A DNA stretch of 64,000 bases. It comes from Candidatus Poribacteria bacterium. Lineage in GTDB: Bacteria; Poribacteria; WGA-4E; WGA-3G. The stretch's first letter is position 1, and every line of letters begins with the position of its first letter. The notes beneath the pieces are model-generated. The model was not told the origin of the DNA and searched no databases. It saw only the letters and a list, made by a program, of their open reading frames with translations. The translations under genes were made by a program, and so were the position numbers. The DNA lies in assembly GCA_022826805.1 (NCBI GenBank), contig JAJDUH010000044.1, positions 156,862 through 220,861 of the forward strand, written 5' to 3'. Positions 16,051-23,905 of the stretch are shown piece after piece.

Positions 16051-17304
16051 TTATTTCACCCGTTGTCCGGCTTGAAATACCGCTGTTACTCGACTAAAGG
16101 CGCCAATATCGTTTGTCGGATCACCGTCAAAAGCGACGAGGTCAGCGATTTTTCCCGGTTCGATTGTCCCGATCTCATCAGCCATTCCAATCGCCTCTGC
16201 AGAGATCCGAGTTGCTGAGATGAGTGCCTCTGCAGGCGTGAACCCAACCTCAATAAGCAGCTGTAAGTCGTAATCAAGGTGACCGAATGCGAGATTGCCA
16301 ACTCCTGAATCGGTACCCGGGACGATCCGGTCCCGAAGGTCGTAGTCGAGCATCCGTCGCATCACATCTAAACGCACTTCCGCCCGCGCCTCGCTTCGTT
16401 GCAATTCATCTACTTCATCGGCCGAAATTGTATCGGTGTCCCGCTTTGCGCGAAGTTCAACGATGCGTGGATAGCCCGTCCACGCTTGGAGCGTTGGACT
16501 AATCCAGATACCGGATTCCGCCATCATCTCCGCAATTTTGGGGTCAAATCTGAGTTCACCATCTGGATCGAGAAATTCGGCATGTTCCATCAAATCAATG
16601 CCTGCTTCAACCGCTCGCACCATTGATTCTTTCGCCCGACAGTGCGCCACGGTGAGCCGATGGAAATGGTGTGCCTCATGGACAGCGGCGTGCAGCTCGG
16701 CGACAGAGTAACTGGCACGTCCCGGAATCGTTCCGACAGTCCCACCGCCTGATGCCATAATCTTAATATAGTCTGCCCCCTCGTGAACTAACCGACGTAC
16801 CGAGCGCCGCATCTCCGCCTCGCCATCCGCCGTTTCATTACACATGTGGAAATGCCCACCCGTGCAAGTAATCGGTCGTCCGCTCACTAATGCACGTGGT
16901 CCGGGAATATAACCGCGTTCAAGCCCTTCCTTCAGCGTGAAACCTACCATGTTCCTCGCGCCATGCTCACGGAGTGTCGTAATCCCTGCAGCGAGATGGC
17001 GTTGCAGATTCATCGCTCCAGTTAGCACCATCATCTCGTCTGTCTCAGAGAACATCTGAACGTAACTCCGTCCATCGCCGGCAAGGCTCAGATGTGTATG
17101 TCCATCAATGAGGCCCGGCGCGAGATACACATCGCCGAGATCAATAATTTGCGCCTCAGGTGGTGTCTGTTTTGCAATTTCCGCCTGATGCCCAACAACC
17201 TCAATCCGTCCATTGGTCACAAGTACCGCCTGATTGCTTTTGCAAGATGTGCTGATTCCGTCAACCAGCTGAGCGGCACGAATTTGAATAGTTTGATTTG
17301 ACAT
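16051..17304 (-). CDS. Metal-dependent amidohydrolase, prolidase/imidazolonepropionase-like
   Basis: Start set at ATG 17304 (MSNQTIQIRAAQLVDG), giving 417 residues; an upstream start adds 18 unconserved residues. The TIM-barrel metal ligands are H-x-H in LIDGHTHLSLAGDG, K in GADYIKIMASGGG, H in LTVAHCRAK, H in DLMEHAEF and D in VPGTDSGVGN. The C-terminal ATRISAEAIGMADEIGTIEPGKIADLVAFDG is the usual beta-sandwich return. Such enzymes hydrolyse dipeptides with Pro, hydantoin-like rings or related amides. A carbon-nitrogen hydrolase lies upstream in the same direction, so the two may act on one nitrogenous substrate. Confidence 0.92.
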   Translation of the reverse strand: MSNQTIQIRAAQLVDGISTSCKSNQAVLVTNGRIEVVGHQAEIAKQTPPEAQIIDLGDVYLAPGLIDGHTHLSLAGDGRSYVQMFSETDEMMVLTGAMNLQRHLAAGITTLREHGARNMVGFTLKEGLERGYIPGPRALVSGRPITCTGGHFHMCNETADGEAEMRRSVRRLVHEGADYIKIMASGGGTVGTIPGRASYSVAELHAAVHEAHHFHRLTVAHCRAKESMVRAVEAGIDLMEHAEFLDPDGELRFDPKIAEMMAESGIWISPTLQAWTGYPRIVELRAKRDTDTISADEVDELQRSEARAEVRLDVMRRMLDYDLRDRIVPGTDSGVGNLAFGHLDYDLQLLIEVGFTPAEALISATRISAEAIGMADEIGTIEPGKIADLVAFDGDPTNDIGAFSRVTAVFQAGQRVK

Positions 17305-17480
17305 ATTTCTACTTATGACTCCTGAGCTAAAGAAACACCCAAGCAAAAACCTCTCCATTTCATGACGGGCAGATTTCCAACCGTTAGGAAACCATCTCTC
17401 ATAGAGAGCAGGTTTTTTAATTTAGCAGAAACCACTGCGTAATGTAATGGAGCAGGGACCAGAGTTAATAGTTTAAAAAA

Positions 17481-18323
17481 TCAGACTTTTACAACAAACT
17501 CACACCCTTGTTGAAACCATTCCCGCAGGATTGTATTCTCATTATAAGTCCGCTTCGCCTGCGCCCCTGTGGCTTGTGAAAGGTCTATTGTCGTAGAGAT
17601 GACGTCATCTCCGAAAAATCCAGCCTCTGTGATGACGTTGCCATCTGGATGCACAATCTTCGAGTTCCCGTGCGACGATCCCGGCGAGCGAATGTCATCA
17701 GGATTTGCGGGTGTATTCGCCATCAGGAGATAGATGCCGTTTTCTGTGGCACGTGAGATCGGCATCGCACGGTAAGCAGAAAGCTTATACTCCGATAGTA
17801 ATCCTGCTTCACAAGAGCAAAAAACGCAGAGTTGCGCACCCATCGCCGCTGGCAGTTTGACTAACTCAGGATAACGCACATCGTGGCAGATGATAAAACA
17901 ACACGCAACGCCAGCGAGTTCTACAATTGGTAACGGTCCACGATTGTTGGTACACCACTGCTCCCCAGCGAGAAAGGTCTTACCATAACGGTATTTGAGA
18001 AGTCCTTGTTGATCAAATACTGCGAGGTCGTTGTGCCAGTTATCTCTATCGTGATGTGCTGATCCGACGACAACAGCCATTCCATGTCGACGTGCAGCCT
18101 CGGCAATTTCCGCCTCAGCCTCTTTAAAAACCTGTGGTGAAATATGTTCCCAATAATCTACCCGACAACAGTAGCCAAACAGACACCCCTCTGGGAACGC
18201 CGCAATTTGAACCCCAATCTCTGCACACGCCTCAATCTGCTGTAGTACTTTCGCAGTGTTAGCAGAAACGTCTTCGCTTGTGAGCAACTGGCATGCCGCC
18301 ACTTTAATCTGGTTCTCAGCCAT
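17481..18323 (-). CDS. Carbon-nitrogen hydrolase (nitrilase superfamily)
   Basis: A 280-residue protein with the Glu-Lys-Cys triad: E in AAFPEGCLFG, K in YRYGKTFLAGE and C in FIICHDVRYPEL. The family hydrolyses amides, ureas or nitriles of small molecules. The start MAENQIKVAACQLL is preceded by AGGAGG, a strong ribosome-binding site. It lies about 175 nt upstream of the amidohydrolase gene in the same direction. Substrate unknown. Confidence 0.93.
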   Translation of the reverse strand: MAENQIKVAACQLLTSEDVSANTAKVLQQIEACAEIGVQIAAFPEGCLFGYCCRVDYWEHISPQVFKEAEAEIAEAARRHGMAVVVGSAHHDRDNWHNDLAVFDQQGLLKYRYGKTFLAGEQWCTNNRGPLPIVELAGVACCFIICHDVRYPELVKLPAAMGAQLCVFCSCEAGLLSEYKLSAYRAMPISRATENGIYLLMANTPANPDDIRSPGSSHGNSKIVHPDGNVITEAGFFGDDVISTTIDLSQATGAQAKRTYNENTILREWFQQGCEFVVKV

Positions 18324-18427
18324 CTGAATGTCCTCCTTTGCGTTTTTGGTATTGTATCAGATCGGTTAATCTAATTCAAGCACCGTGATTGGGTATTCGG
18401 TTCTCGGTTTTCCCTCGGTTGTTTGGA

Positions 18428-18464
18428 TAAGTCGGGATTCAGAGATACCTCCTACAAAAGAACT
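18428..18464. repeat. Intergenic repeat of the AAGTCGGGATT...CTCCTAC family
   Basis: TAAGTCGGGATT, then AGAGATACCTCCTAC and AGAAGAAC-like bases. The same elements occur at 33237-33310. It sits in the divergent gap between the nitrilase and dehydratase genes. Confidence 0.6.
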
Positions 18465-18493
18465 AAATCCCGCAGCCAAACCTAAAAAATCAA

Positions 18494-18522
18494 TTGACAA
18501 GTGCCAAGTAATTTGGTATAAG
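18494..18522 (+). promoter_or_regulatory. Sigma70 promoter for the 18562 dehydratase gene
   Basis: TTGACA (perfect) and TATAAG (5/6) are separated by 17 nt. The predicted start is about 33 nt before the start codon, and AAGGAG lies just upstream of it. Confidence 0.75.
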
Positions 18523-18561
18523 GGATAGGAATTTAGAACAAAATCCAAGGAGTAATGCATC

Positions 18562-19722
18562 ATGAAAATTACTGACATCAAACCGTTTCCTGTTTGGGTA
18601 GGACACAGAAATCAACACATCGTTAAAGTAGAGACCGACGAAGGCATCTATGGTTGGGGTGAATCTGGGCTTTCGAGTCGAGAATTGGCTGTGGCAGGTG
18701 CCGTTAAGCACTACCGTGAATTCCTCATTGGGCGCGACCCGATGCGGATTGGTGGGTTGTGGCAGGAGATGTACAGGAGCCAGTATTTCGAGGGTGGTCG
18801 CGCCTTGACGGGAGCGATCTCGGCGATAGACATCGCACTCCACGATATTGTAGGAAAGGCACTGAACGTTCCCGTCTACCAACTCCTCGGTGGGAAGCAG
18901 CGAGATCGTGTGCCGTGCTTCGCTACAACCGGTGCGGCATCGGTTGAACAATTGATAGAAAATGCCCAATTATTGCTCAATAACGGTTGGAATGTCATCC
19001 GCACAAATGTGCTGCATCGCGCGAAACCGGGCGAGGAGAACATCTTTGAGCCGCGCGAGTCAATTAGTCTCGCAGCGGAGTGGCTGACAACATTGCGAGA
19101 AGCCATCGGATCCGAACCCGTTCTCGGTATTGACTACCATCATCGACTCAGCGTTGCGGAAGCCGCATCCTTCTGCCAACGTATGCCTTCCGGCACGCTC
19201 GATTTTTTAGAAGAACCGATCCGAGATGAAACCCCAGAGGCGTATGAATCCCTACGGACAATGGTCGATGTTCCGTTTGCTATCGGAGAAGAATTCTCCA
19301 GCAAGTGGCAGTTTCTTCCCTACCTGGAGCGCGGTATCACTAACTTTGCTCGACTTGATGTGTGTAACGTCGGAGGGCTGACAGAATCGATGAAAGTCGC
19401 GGGCTTAGCTGAGGCACACTACATTGATCTGATGCCACATAATCCATTAGGTCCTATCTGTACAGCCGCGACAGTTCATCTCGCAGCGGCAGTTCCAAAC
19501 TTTTCTTGGTTAGAAATCCGAGTCTCTCCAACAGAAGCATCTGGACATTATGATAACGATCTATTTCCTGTGCAACACAAACTTGAAGGTGCAGCTATAC
19601 CGGTACCGGACGGTCCTGGCTTGGGTGTTGAAGTTAATGAAGGACTCGTAATGTCACAGACTTTTAAATTCTCGGAACCGCCACATCTACGCCGCCGCGA
19701 TGGGTCTCACACCAACTGGTAG
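18562..19722 (+). CDS. Enolase-superfamily dehydratase (mandelate racemase group), second copy
   Basis: A 386-residue enzyme. Capping-domain motifs (MKITDIKPFPVWVG, GIYGWGESGLSSRE, GRDPMRIGGLWQEMYRSQYF) precede the barrel with D in VLGIDYHHRLS, E in DFLEEPIRDE, E in FAIGEEFSS and H in LMPHNPLGP. The pattern fits D-galactonate dehydratase or a close group, acting on a sugar acid in the cytoplasm. It is a single-gene unit with its own strong promoter. It is clearly distinct in sequence from the copies at 12241 and 22616. Confidence 0.92.
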   Translation: MKITDIKPFPVWVGHRNQHIVKVETDEGIYGWGESGLSSRELAVAGAVKHYREFLIGRDPMRIGGLWQEMYRSQYFEGGRALTGAISAIDIALHDIVGKALNVPVYQLLGGKQRDRVPCFATTGAASVEQLIENAQLLLNNGWNVIRTNVLHRAKPGEENIFEPRESISLAAEWLTTLREAIGSEPVLGIDYHHRLSVAEAASFCQRMPSGTLDFLEEPIRDETPEAYESLRTMVDVPFAIGEEFSSKWQFLPYLERGITNFARLDVCNVGGLTESMKVAGLAEAHYIDLMPHNPLGPICTAATVHLAAAVPNFSWLEIRVSPTEASGHYDNDLFPVQHKLEGAAIPVPDGPGLGVEVNEGLVMSQTFKFSEPPHLRRRDGSHTNW

Positions 19723-19872
19723 TATTCTATATTTGTGAAAAAGGTGCTTTGTAGATTCAGATGTATAAGTGTGAGAATTGACATAACGCATCTGACATCC
19801 CAAATACAATTTTGATGATCTGGTTAGTTAATCTCACAAGCGAACAGAAATTCAAAGGCTGTAGATATTCGT

Positions 19873-20748
19873 ATGCAAATCAATCCTTTTGAAAGAATTC
19901 GCGCGAGAGCATTAGCAGGATATGCAGTTCTCACATTTATAACGACCCTCATTATTACCTCTATCTTCTTTGAAAACAAACATGCTCCGTATCCAGAAGC
20001 AGCAGAGGGGCTACTCTTATATCTCTTCCTCTCTCTGTTTACCCTCGGAATGTTATCTCGGGTAGATTTGTCTTACAGCCGATTGTTTGGTATCTTTCCC
20101 ACATGGCGCACCCTTGGGCGATATAACTTGTGGGTAGTTCCCCTTGTTATTGTGTCCATAGCATCTACCTATCTGCTGCTTTTTCCACTATCTTTTCTCT
20201 TTCCTGAATTTGTCAAGGCGTGGTTCCTTGAGTTTTCACCAACTATGATTTGGACGAGTGGTGATAACTATATCCTTGCGAACGTGTTAAATTTCCTTGC
20301 GATTGTGATAGTCGCTCCGGTTCTTGAAGAGTTCTTCTTCCGTGGTATTTTGTTGACACGATGGAGTGTTAAGTGGAGCGTAGTCCCGGCTGTCATTGTG
20401 TCATCAGGAGTCTTTGCCCTTCTGCACACCAATTTAATCGGCACATTCTGCTTCGGCTGTGTTATGGCTATTCTCTATATCCGAACGAAATCGCTTTTCG
20501 TTCCCATGTGCCTCCATGTAATAAATAATCTCACAGCATGGATTATGGAACTCTACGGAACATACTTTGGCGACCCCACCCCATGGACGGTTACAACATT
20601 CCAAGAATCTTGGTGGATAGGCTTGCTGACACTGGTAATTAGCATCCCGTGCGTTTTTCAATTCTGGAGATCCTATATTTCAAACATCAAATGGCAGGTT
20701 CCGTACTTCACTGAATCTCTCAGTGGCGAAAATACTTTGTACGATTAG
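19873..20748 (+). CDS. CPBP-family intramembrane metalloprotease (CAAX protease-like)
   Basis: A 291-residue polytopic protein with about seven membrane helices. The ABI/CPBP motifs are present: EEFFFRGILLTRW (motif 1), FALLHTN (motif 2) and HVINNL (motif 3), which supply the catalytic Glu and His residues of Rce1-like proteases. Bacterial members process prenylated or small peptides or have immunity roles. The 150 nt upstream show no clear promoter. Substrate unknown; the toxin-antitoxin genes downstream may be unrelated. Confidence 0.88.
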   Translation: MQINPFERIRARALAGYAVLTFITTLIITSIFFENKHAPYPEAAEGLLLYLFLSLFTLGMLSRVDLSYSRLFGIFPTWRTLGRYNLWVVPLVIVSIASTYLLLFPLSFLFPEFVKAWFLEFSPTMIWTSGDNYILANVLNFLAIVIVAPVLEEFFFRGILLTRWSVKWSVVPAVIVSSGVFALLHTNLIGTFCFGCVMAILYIRTKSLFVPMCLHVINNLTAWIMELYGTYFGDPTPWTVTTFQESWWIGLLTLVISIPCVFQFWRSYISNIKWQVPYFTESLSGENTLYD

Positions 20749-20833
20749 ATTTCACTTAACTATTCGTACAAAGCATGTTATACTATACATAATCTGCAAG
20801 AATTAGAATACAATACGCCTCAAGCTTGCCATA

Positions 20834-21119
20834 ATGGAATTTGAATGGGACGAACAGAAGAATCAAGAATGTATCCAAAAACGCGGAATTAGTTTCAAAC
20901 GTGCTTCCCTCGTCTTTGATGATCCTGACCGGATAGAGCGCGTAGACGTTCGATACAACTACGGCGAAGAAAGAATCGTTAATCGTTGTCCTTGGTCGAA
21001 GCGCGGGTCGTCTCTTGTATGTAGTTTATACGTGGCGCGGCAACACGCGTCGCATTATTTCAGCAAGAAAGGCAACTAAAAATGAAAGACAAATCTACTT
21101 TAGTCAAATATACGCGTGA
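20834..21119 (+). pseudogene. brnT: BrnT-family toxin disrupted by a 7-bp tandem duplication
   Basis: The first 46 codons are BrnT-like (MEFEWDEQKNQECI, GISFKRASLVFDDPDRIE, YNYGEER). After RIV the frame shifts and a foreign tail ends at 21079. AATCGTT occurs twice in a row (20974-20980 and 20981-20987). Removing one copy restores a 92-residue BrnT with GRLLYVVYTWRGNTRRIIS and ARKATKNE and a stop at 21117-21119, overlapping the antitoxin start by 38 nt as is usual for brnTA. BrnT is an RNase toxin of RelE fold. As it stands the product lacks the catalytic C-terminal half. Confidence 0.88.
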
Positions 21120-21636
21120 AGAACTCGCACACGTTCCTGATGAAACAGATTGGGAGAAAGTTGATACAATGAGCAATGAGGAAGTTTATCAGGACGCGCT
21201 CAACGATAAAGATGCCCAACCCACCGATAAAGATTTTTGGGAAACGGCTCCTCTTCCTTCACATCTTATGAGCATTGATCCAGATCTCTTAAAGTGGTTC
21301 AAATCCCGTACCGTTGACTGCGAAGCACAGATTAACACCGTGCTCCGGTCATACGTGGAGGCAAACAAACGATGTGCCCACGCGGCTCTATTTGACCTCA
21401 AGGAGTTAGTGCTGAATATTTTACGAGAAGCACAATGCGAAGGTCCTATCCAACTTGAAGAAATCAGGCAACGGCTTGGTATACCCAAGGTCAACTACAG
21501 AGATACTGCCAGAAGTAACTCACTGGTTTGGGGTATACTTTGTCACCTTCACAACGATGGATATGTTAAGCACACGCCGCGCATTGGATGGGAAATCACT
21601 GAGGAGGGTCGTACTGATGAAAACACAATCAATTAG
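21082..21636 (+). CDS. brnA: BrnA-family antitoxin fused to a C-terminal winged-helix-like domain
   Basis: A 184-residue protein. Residues about 1-96 match BrnA antitoxin: acidic toxin-binding part (DKDFWETAPLP) and a ribbon-helix-helix end (SIDPDLLKWFKSR, AQINTVLRSYVEAN). Standard BrnA stops here at about 90-100 residues. This protein continues for about 85 residues (LKELVLNILREAQCEGPIQL, EEIRQRLGIPK, LVWGILCHLHNDGYVK, IGWEITEEG) with the pattern of a winged helix-turn-helix. The partner toxin is frameshifted. Its last 20 nt overlap the next gene, which would couple them. The wHTH assignment is by pattern only. Confidence 0.8.
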   Translation: MKDKSTLVKYTREELAHVPDETDWEKVDTMSNEEVYQDALNDKDAQPTDKDFWETAPLPSHLMSIDPDLLKWFKSRTVDCEAQINTVLRSYVEANKRCAHAALFDLKELVLNILREAQCEGPIQLEEIRQRLGIPKVNYRDTARSNSLVWGILCHLHNDGYVKHTPRIGWEITEEGRTDENTIN

Positions 21637-22546
21637 GTATGGAGAAAACGGTGGGGTCGAGATCATCGATATCGATGTATCGGATCCGCAGGCTGGTGAA
21701 GTGCAGGTTCAGAATGCCGCATGTGGGATCTGCGCATGGGACTTAGCGACTTTTCGTTATGGTGGCACGGCACCGCCGGGGCACGAAGGTGTTGGCTATG
21801 TCACAAAAGTTGGGCGTGGCGTCCGGGATATTGAGGAAGGGATGCGCGTTACAGGCCAAGGGTTGGGATTTGACGGTATTAAGAATTGTTCCGCCGACCG
21901 TATGTATGTACTCCCAGAATCGGACATTGGAGACGAATACTGGATTGTTGAGCCGGTTTCATGTGTTGTAACAGGGCTGGACACCGCACCTCTGATGCCC
22001 GCTGACAACATTGCAGTCATCGGATGCGGTTTTATGGGACTCATGTTCGTTCAAGCCCTGAGCCAATTCTACACGTATGACCTTATCGCCATCGATATCG
22101 TTGAGGATCGCCTGAAATTGGCGAAATCGCTCGGTGCCAAATACGCGTATAATCCGATGGAAATCGATGCTTCCGAGTTGGTGCCAGAACTGAAAGGACG
22201 CCCAATTGACGTGATATTCGACTGTTCTGGCAAACCTCAAGGGTTAAATCTTGCGACGAAGATTGTTCGCCGCGGTGGACACATCAATCTCTTCGGTTGG
22301 ATCCGAGAAGACGTGACGATCAACGGTTCCGAGTGGCACGGTGGTGGGTTTAACTTAGTGAGTTCGTCACCGGGCGCAAAAATACGGGATACGTTTCCGC
22401 CAGCGATTCGGCTCCTTGAGCGAGGTCACATTGACCTAAGATCGCTTGTAACGCACATTGTCCCACTTGACGATTATCCCGCACTTCTCAAGGAAGCAAC
22501 AGGTGGAGACGGAAGCTACATCAAAGGTGTTGTGAAAACGATGTAA
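21617..22546 (+). CDS. Zinc-dependent alcohol dehydrogenase-like (MDR) oxidoreductase
   Basis: Start at ATG 21617 with GAGGAGG nine bases upstream, giving 309 residues, about 30 shorter than typical. The catalytic zinc site (CGICAWDLATF, PPGHEGVGYV) and Rossmann motif (VIGCGFMGLMFVQ) are present. The four-Cys structural zinc loop is missing, as in some sorbitol or threonine dehydrogenase relatives. It overlaps the antitoxin gene end by 20 nt. It likely oxidises a polyol or sugar alcohol; the neighbouring enolase-superfamily gene points to sugar catabolism. Confidence 0.88.
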   Translation: MKTQSIRYGENGGVEIIDIDVSDPQAGEVQVQNAACGICAWDLATFRYGGTAPPGHEGVGYVTKVGRGVRDIEEGMRVTGQGLGFDGIKNCSADRMYVLPESDIGDEYWIVEPVSCVVTGLDTAPLMPADNIAVIGCGFMGLMFVQALSQFYTYDLIAIDIVEDRLKLAKSLGAKYAYNPMEIDASELVPELKGRPIDVIFDCSGKPQGLNLATKIVRRGGHINLFGWIREDVTINGSEWHGGGFNLVSSSPGAKIRDTFPPAIRLLERGHIDLRSLVTHIVPLDDYPALLKEATGGDGSYIKGVVKTM

Positions 22547-22556
22547 TGGTTCTCAG

Positions 22557-22592
22557 TACGGGTTGCTGACGCAACCCTTTCGGTTATCGGTT
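22557..22592. repeat. Intergenic hairpin repeat ACGGGTTGC...GCAACCCTTTC
   Basis: GGGTTGC and GCAACCC pair across a TGAC loop, followed by TTTCGGTTATCGGTTA. The same unit with TCC loop lies at 28646-28681, and the GTTATCAGTTA part recurs at 43111-43207. Here it lies between convergent genes and may also end transcription. Confidence 0.75.
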
Positions 22593-22615
22593 ATTGCGAA
22601 GCAAACCGCCAACCA

Positions 22616-23740
22616 TTAAAACAGATATTTTTGCACAACATCTTCTCGCACACTAACCCCAAGCCCTGGAACATCGCGGACAGCGAGATAACCGTCCTCT
22701 TGTACCCACGGATCGCTAACCAATTCATGCTGCATCGGAGATTCGTGGGGCTTGAAATCGGCGCAATCCGCATGTGCTGAGGTCGCTAACATGTGCAGAC
22801 TCGCAGCGGTGTTCAGTGCACTACTCCACGTATGGGCACTGAATTGAAGACTCGCTGCCTCGACCAGTTTGATAACACGTCGGCTGCCAGTGAGTCCATG
22901 GCAACGTCCCGGATCAATTTGTACGATATCGACCCCACCGGATTGGATGAGCCGTTTGTAACTCTCGACATTCCACTCATCTTCACCTGTTCCGATGGGT
23001 GTCATGACTGCTGATCGGAGCTGGGCATACGCCTCAAAGTTATCAGGTGGTAAAGGTTGCTCAACCCATTTGAGTCGATAGGGTTCAAGATCGCGGAAGC
23101 GTTGAATGGCGGTTGGAACGTCCCAAATGCGACGGTGTCCAGGGGTATCAACGACCAACTCCAACTCGTCTCCGATGACATCACGTATACGACGAATCAT
23201 CTCAATGTCGCGCTGGCGATCATGTCCGAATAACGCCTCTGGTCGCATTCCCCAACCCCCCTTGACAACACGATAGTTTTGCTCCCGCAACCACCGAAAT
23301 TCGTTGAGCGTCCACTCCAAGTCTTCCATATCAAAGATGATTGACGCCATTGCACCGATCTTGTCGTGTAGTTGACCACCAAGAAGCTGGCAAACAGGCA
23401 AACCGAGTGCCTTGCCTTTTAAATCCCATAACGCCATATCCACAGCACTGACAGCGAATGCGGCGATGCCTTCGGGACCATACCACCAGATGTGGTCAAG
23501 CATCTTTTGCCAGTGTCGTTCCACATCCAAGGCGTCTTCACCAACAAGCATCGGTGCAAATCCCTGCTCAATAATTATCTTTGTTGCGAGTGTTGCTTCC
23601 CGAAATTGCGAGATACACTCCCCCCAACCGACAACACCGTCATCGCTCTCCACACGAGCGAGCGTGATGTAACGTTCGATACCTTTATAGTGTGGTTCTG
23701 GGTAGGCAAGCGGAAACGCCTGAATTTTCTGAATTTTCAT
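22616..23740 (-). CDS. Enolase-superfamily dehydratase/racemase, third copy
   Basis: Start set at ATG 23740 (AGGAGC upstream), giving 374 residues; an upstream in-frame ATG adds eleven unconserved residues. The capping domain (VGWGECISQFREA) is followed by K in YRVVKGGWG, metal ligands D in LVVDTPGHRR, E in KWVEQPLPP, E in IGTGEDEWN and a base H in FSAHTWSSA. It belongs to the mandelate racemase group but differs from the other two copies in the loop sequences, so it probably has another substrate. Single gene with repeat-bearing flanks. Confidence 0.92.
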   Translation of the reverse strand: MKIQKIQAFPLAYPEPHYKGIERYITLARVESDDGVVGWGECISQFREATLATKIIIEQGFAPMLVGEDALDVERHWQKMLDHIWWYGPEGIAAFAVSAVDMALWDLKGKALGLPVCQLLGGQLHDKIGAMASIIFDMEDLEWTLNEFRWLREQNYRVVKGGWGMRPEALFGHDRQRDIEMIRRIRDVIGDELELVVDTPGHRRIWDVPTAIQRFRDLEPYRLKWVEQPLPPDNFEAYAQLRSAVMTPIGTGEDEWNVESYKRLIQSGGVDIVQIDPGRCHGLTGSRRVIKLVEAASLQFSAHTWSSALNTAASLHMLATSAHADCADFKPHESPMQHELVSDPWVQEDGYLAVRDVPGLGVSVREDVVQKYLF

Positions 23741-23905
23741 TTTTTTAGCTATTGCTCCTAGGCCGCTCTCCATTACATTACGAGCGGGTTTCTGGTTAAA
23801 CCGCGACTGGAATTGAGGATTTGTACCCTCAACAACGGTAGATTTTAGAATTACTCATACATTGCGCCCGGCGCAGTTAGAAAACCTCGCCTACCGGGCA
23901 CCGGA

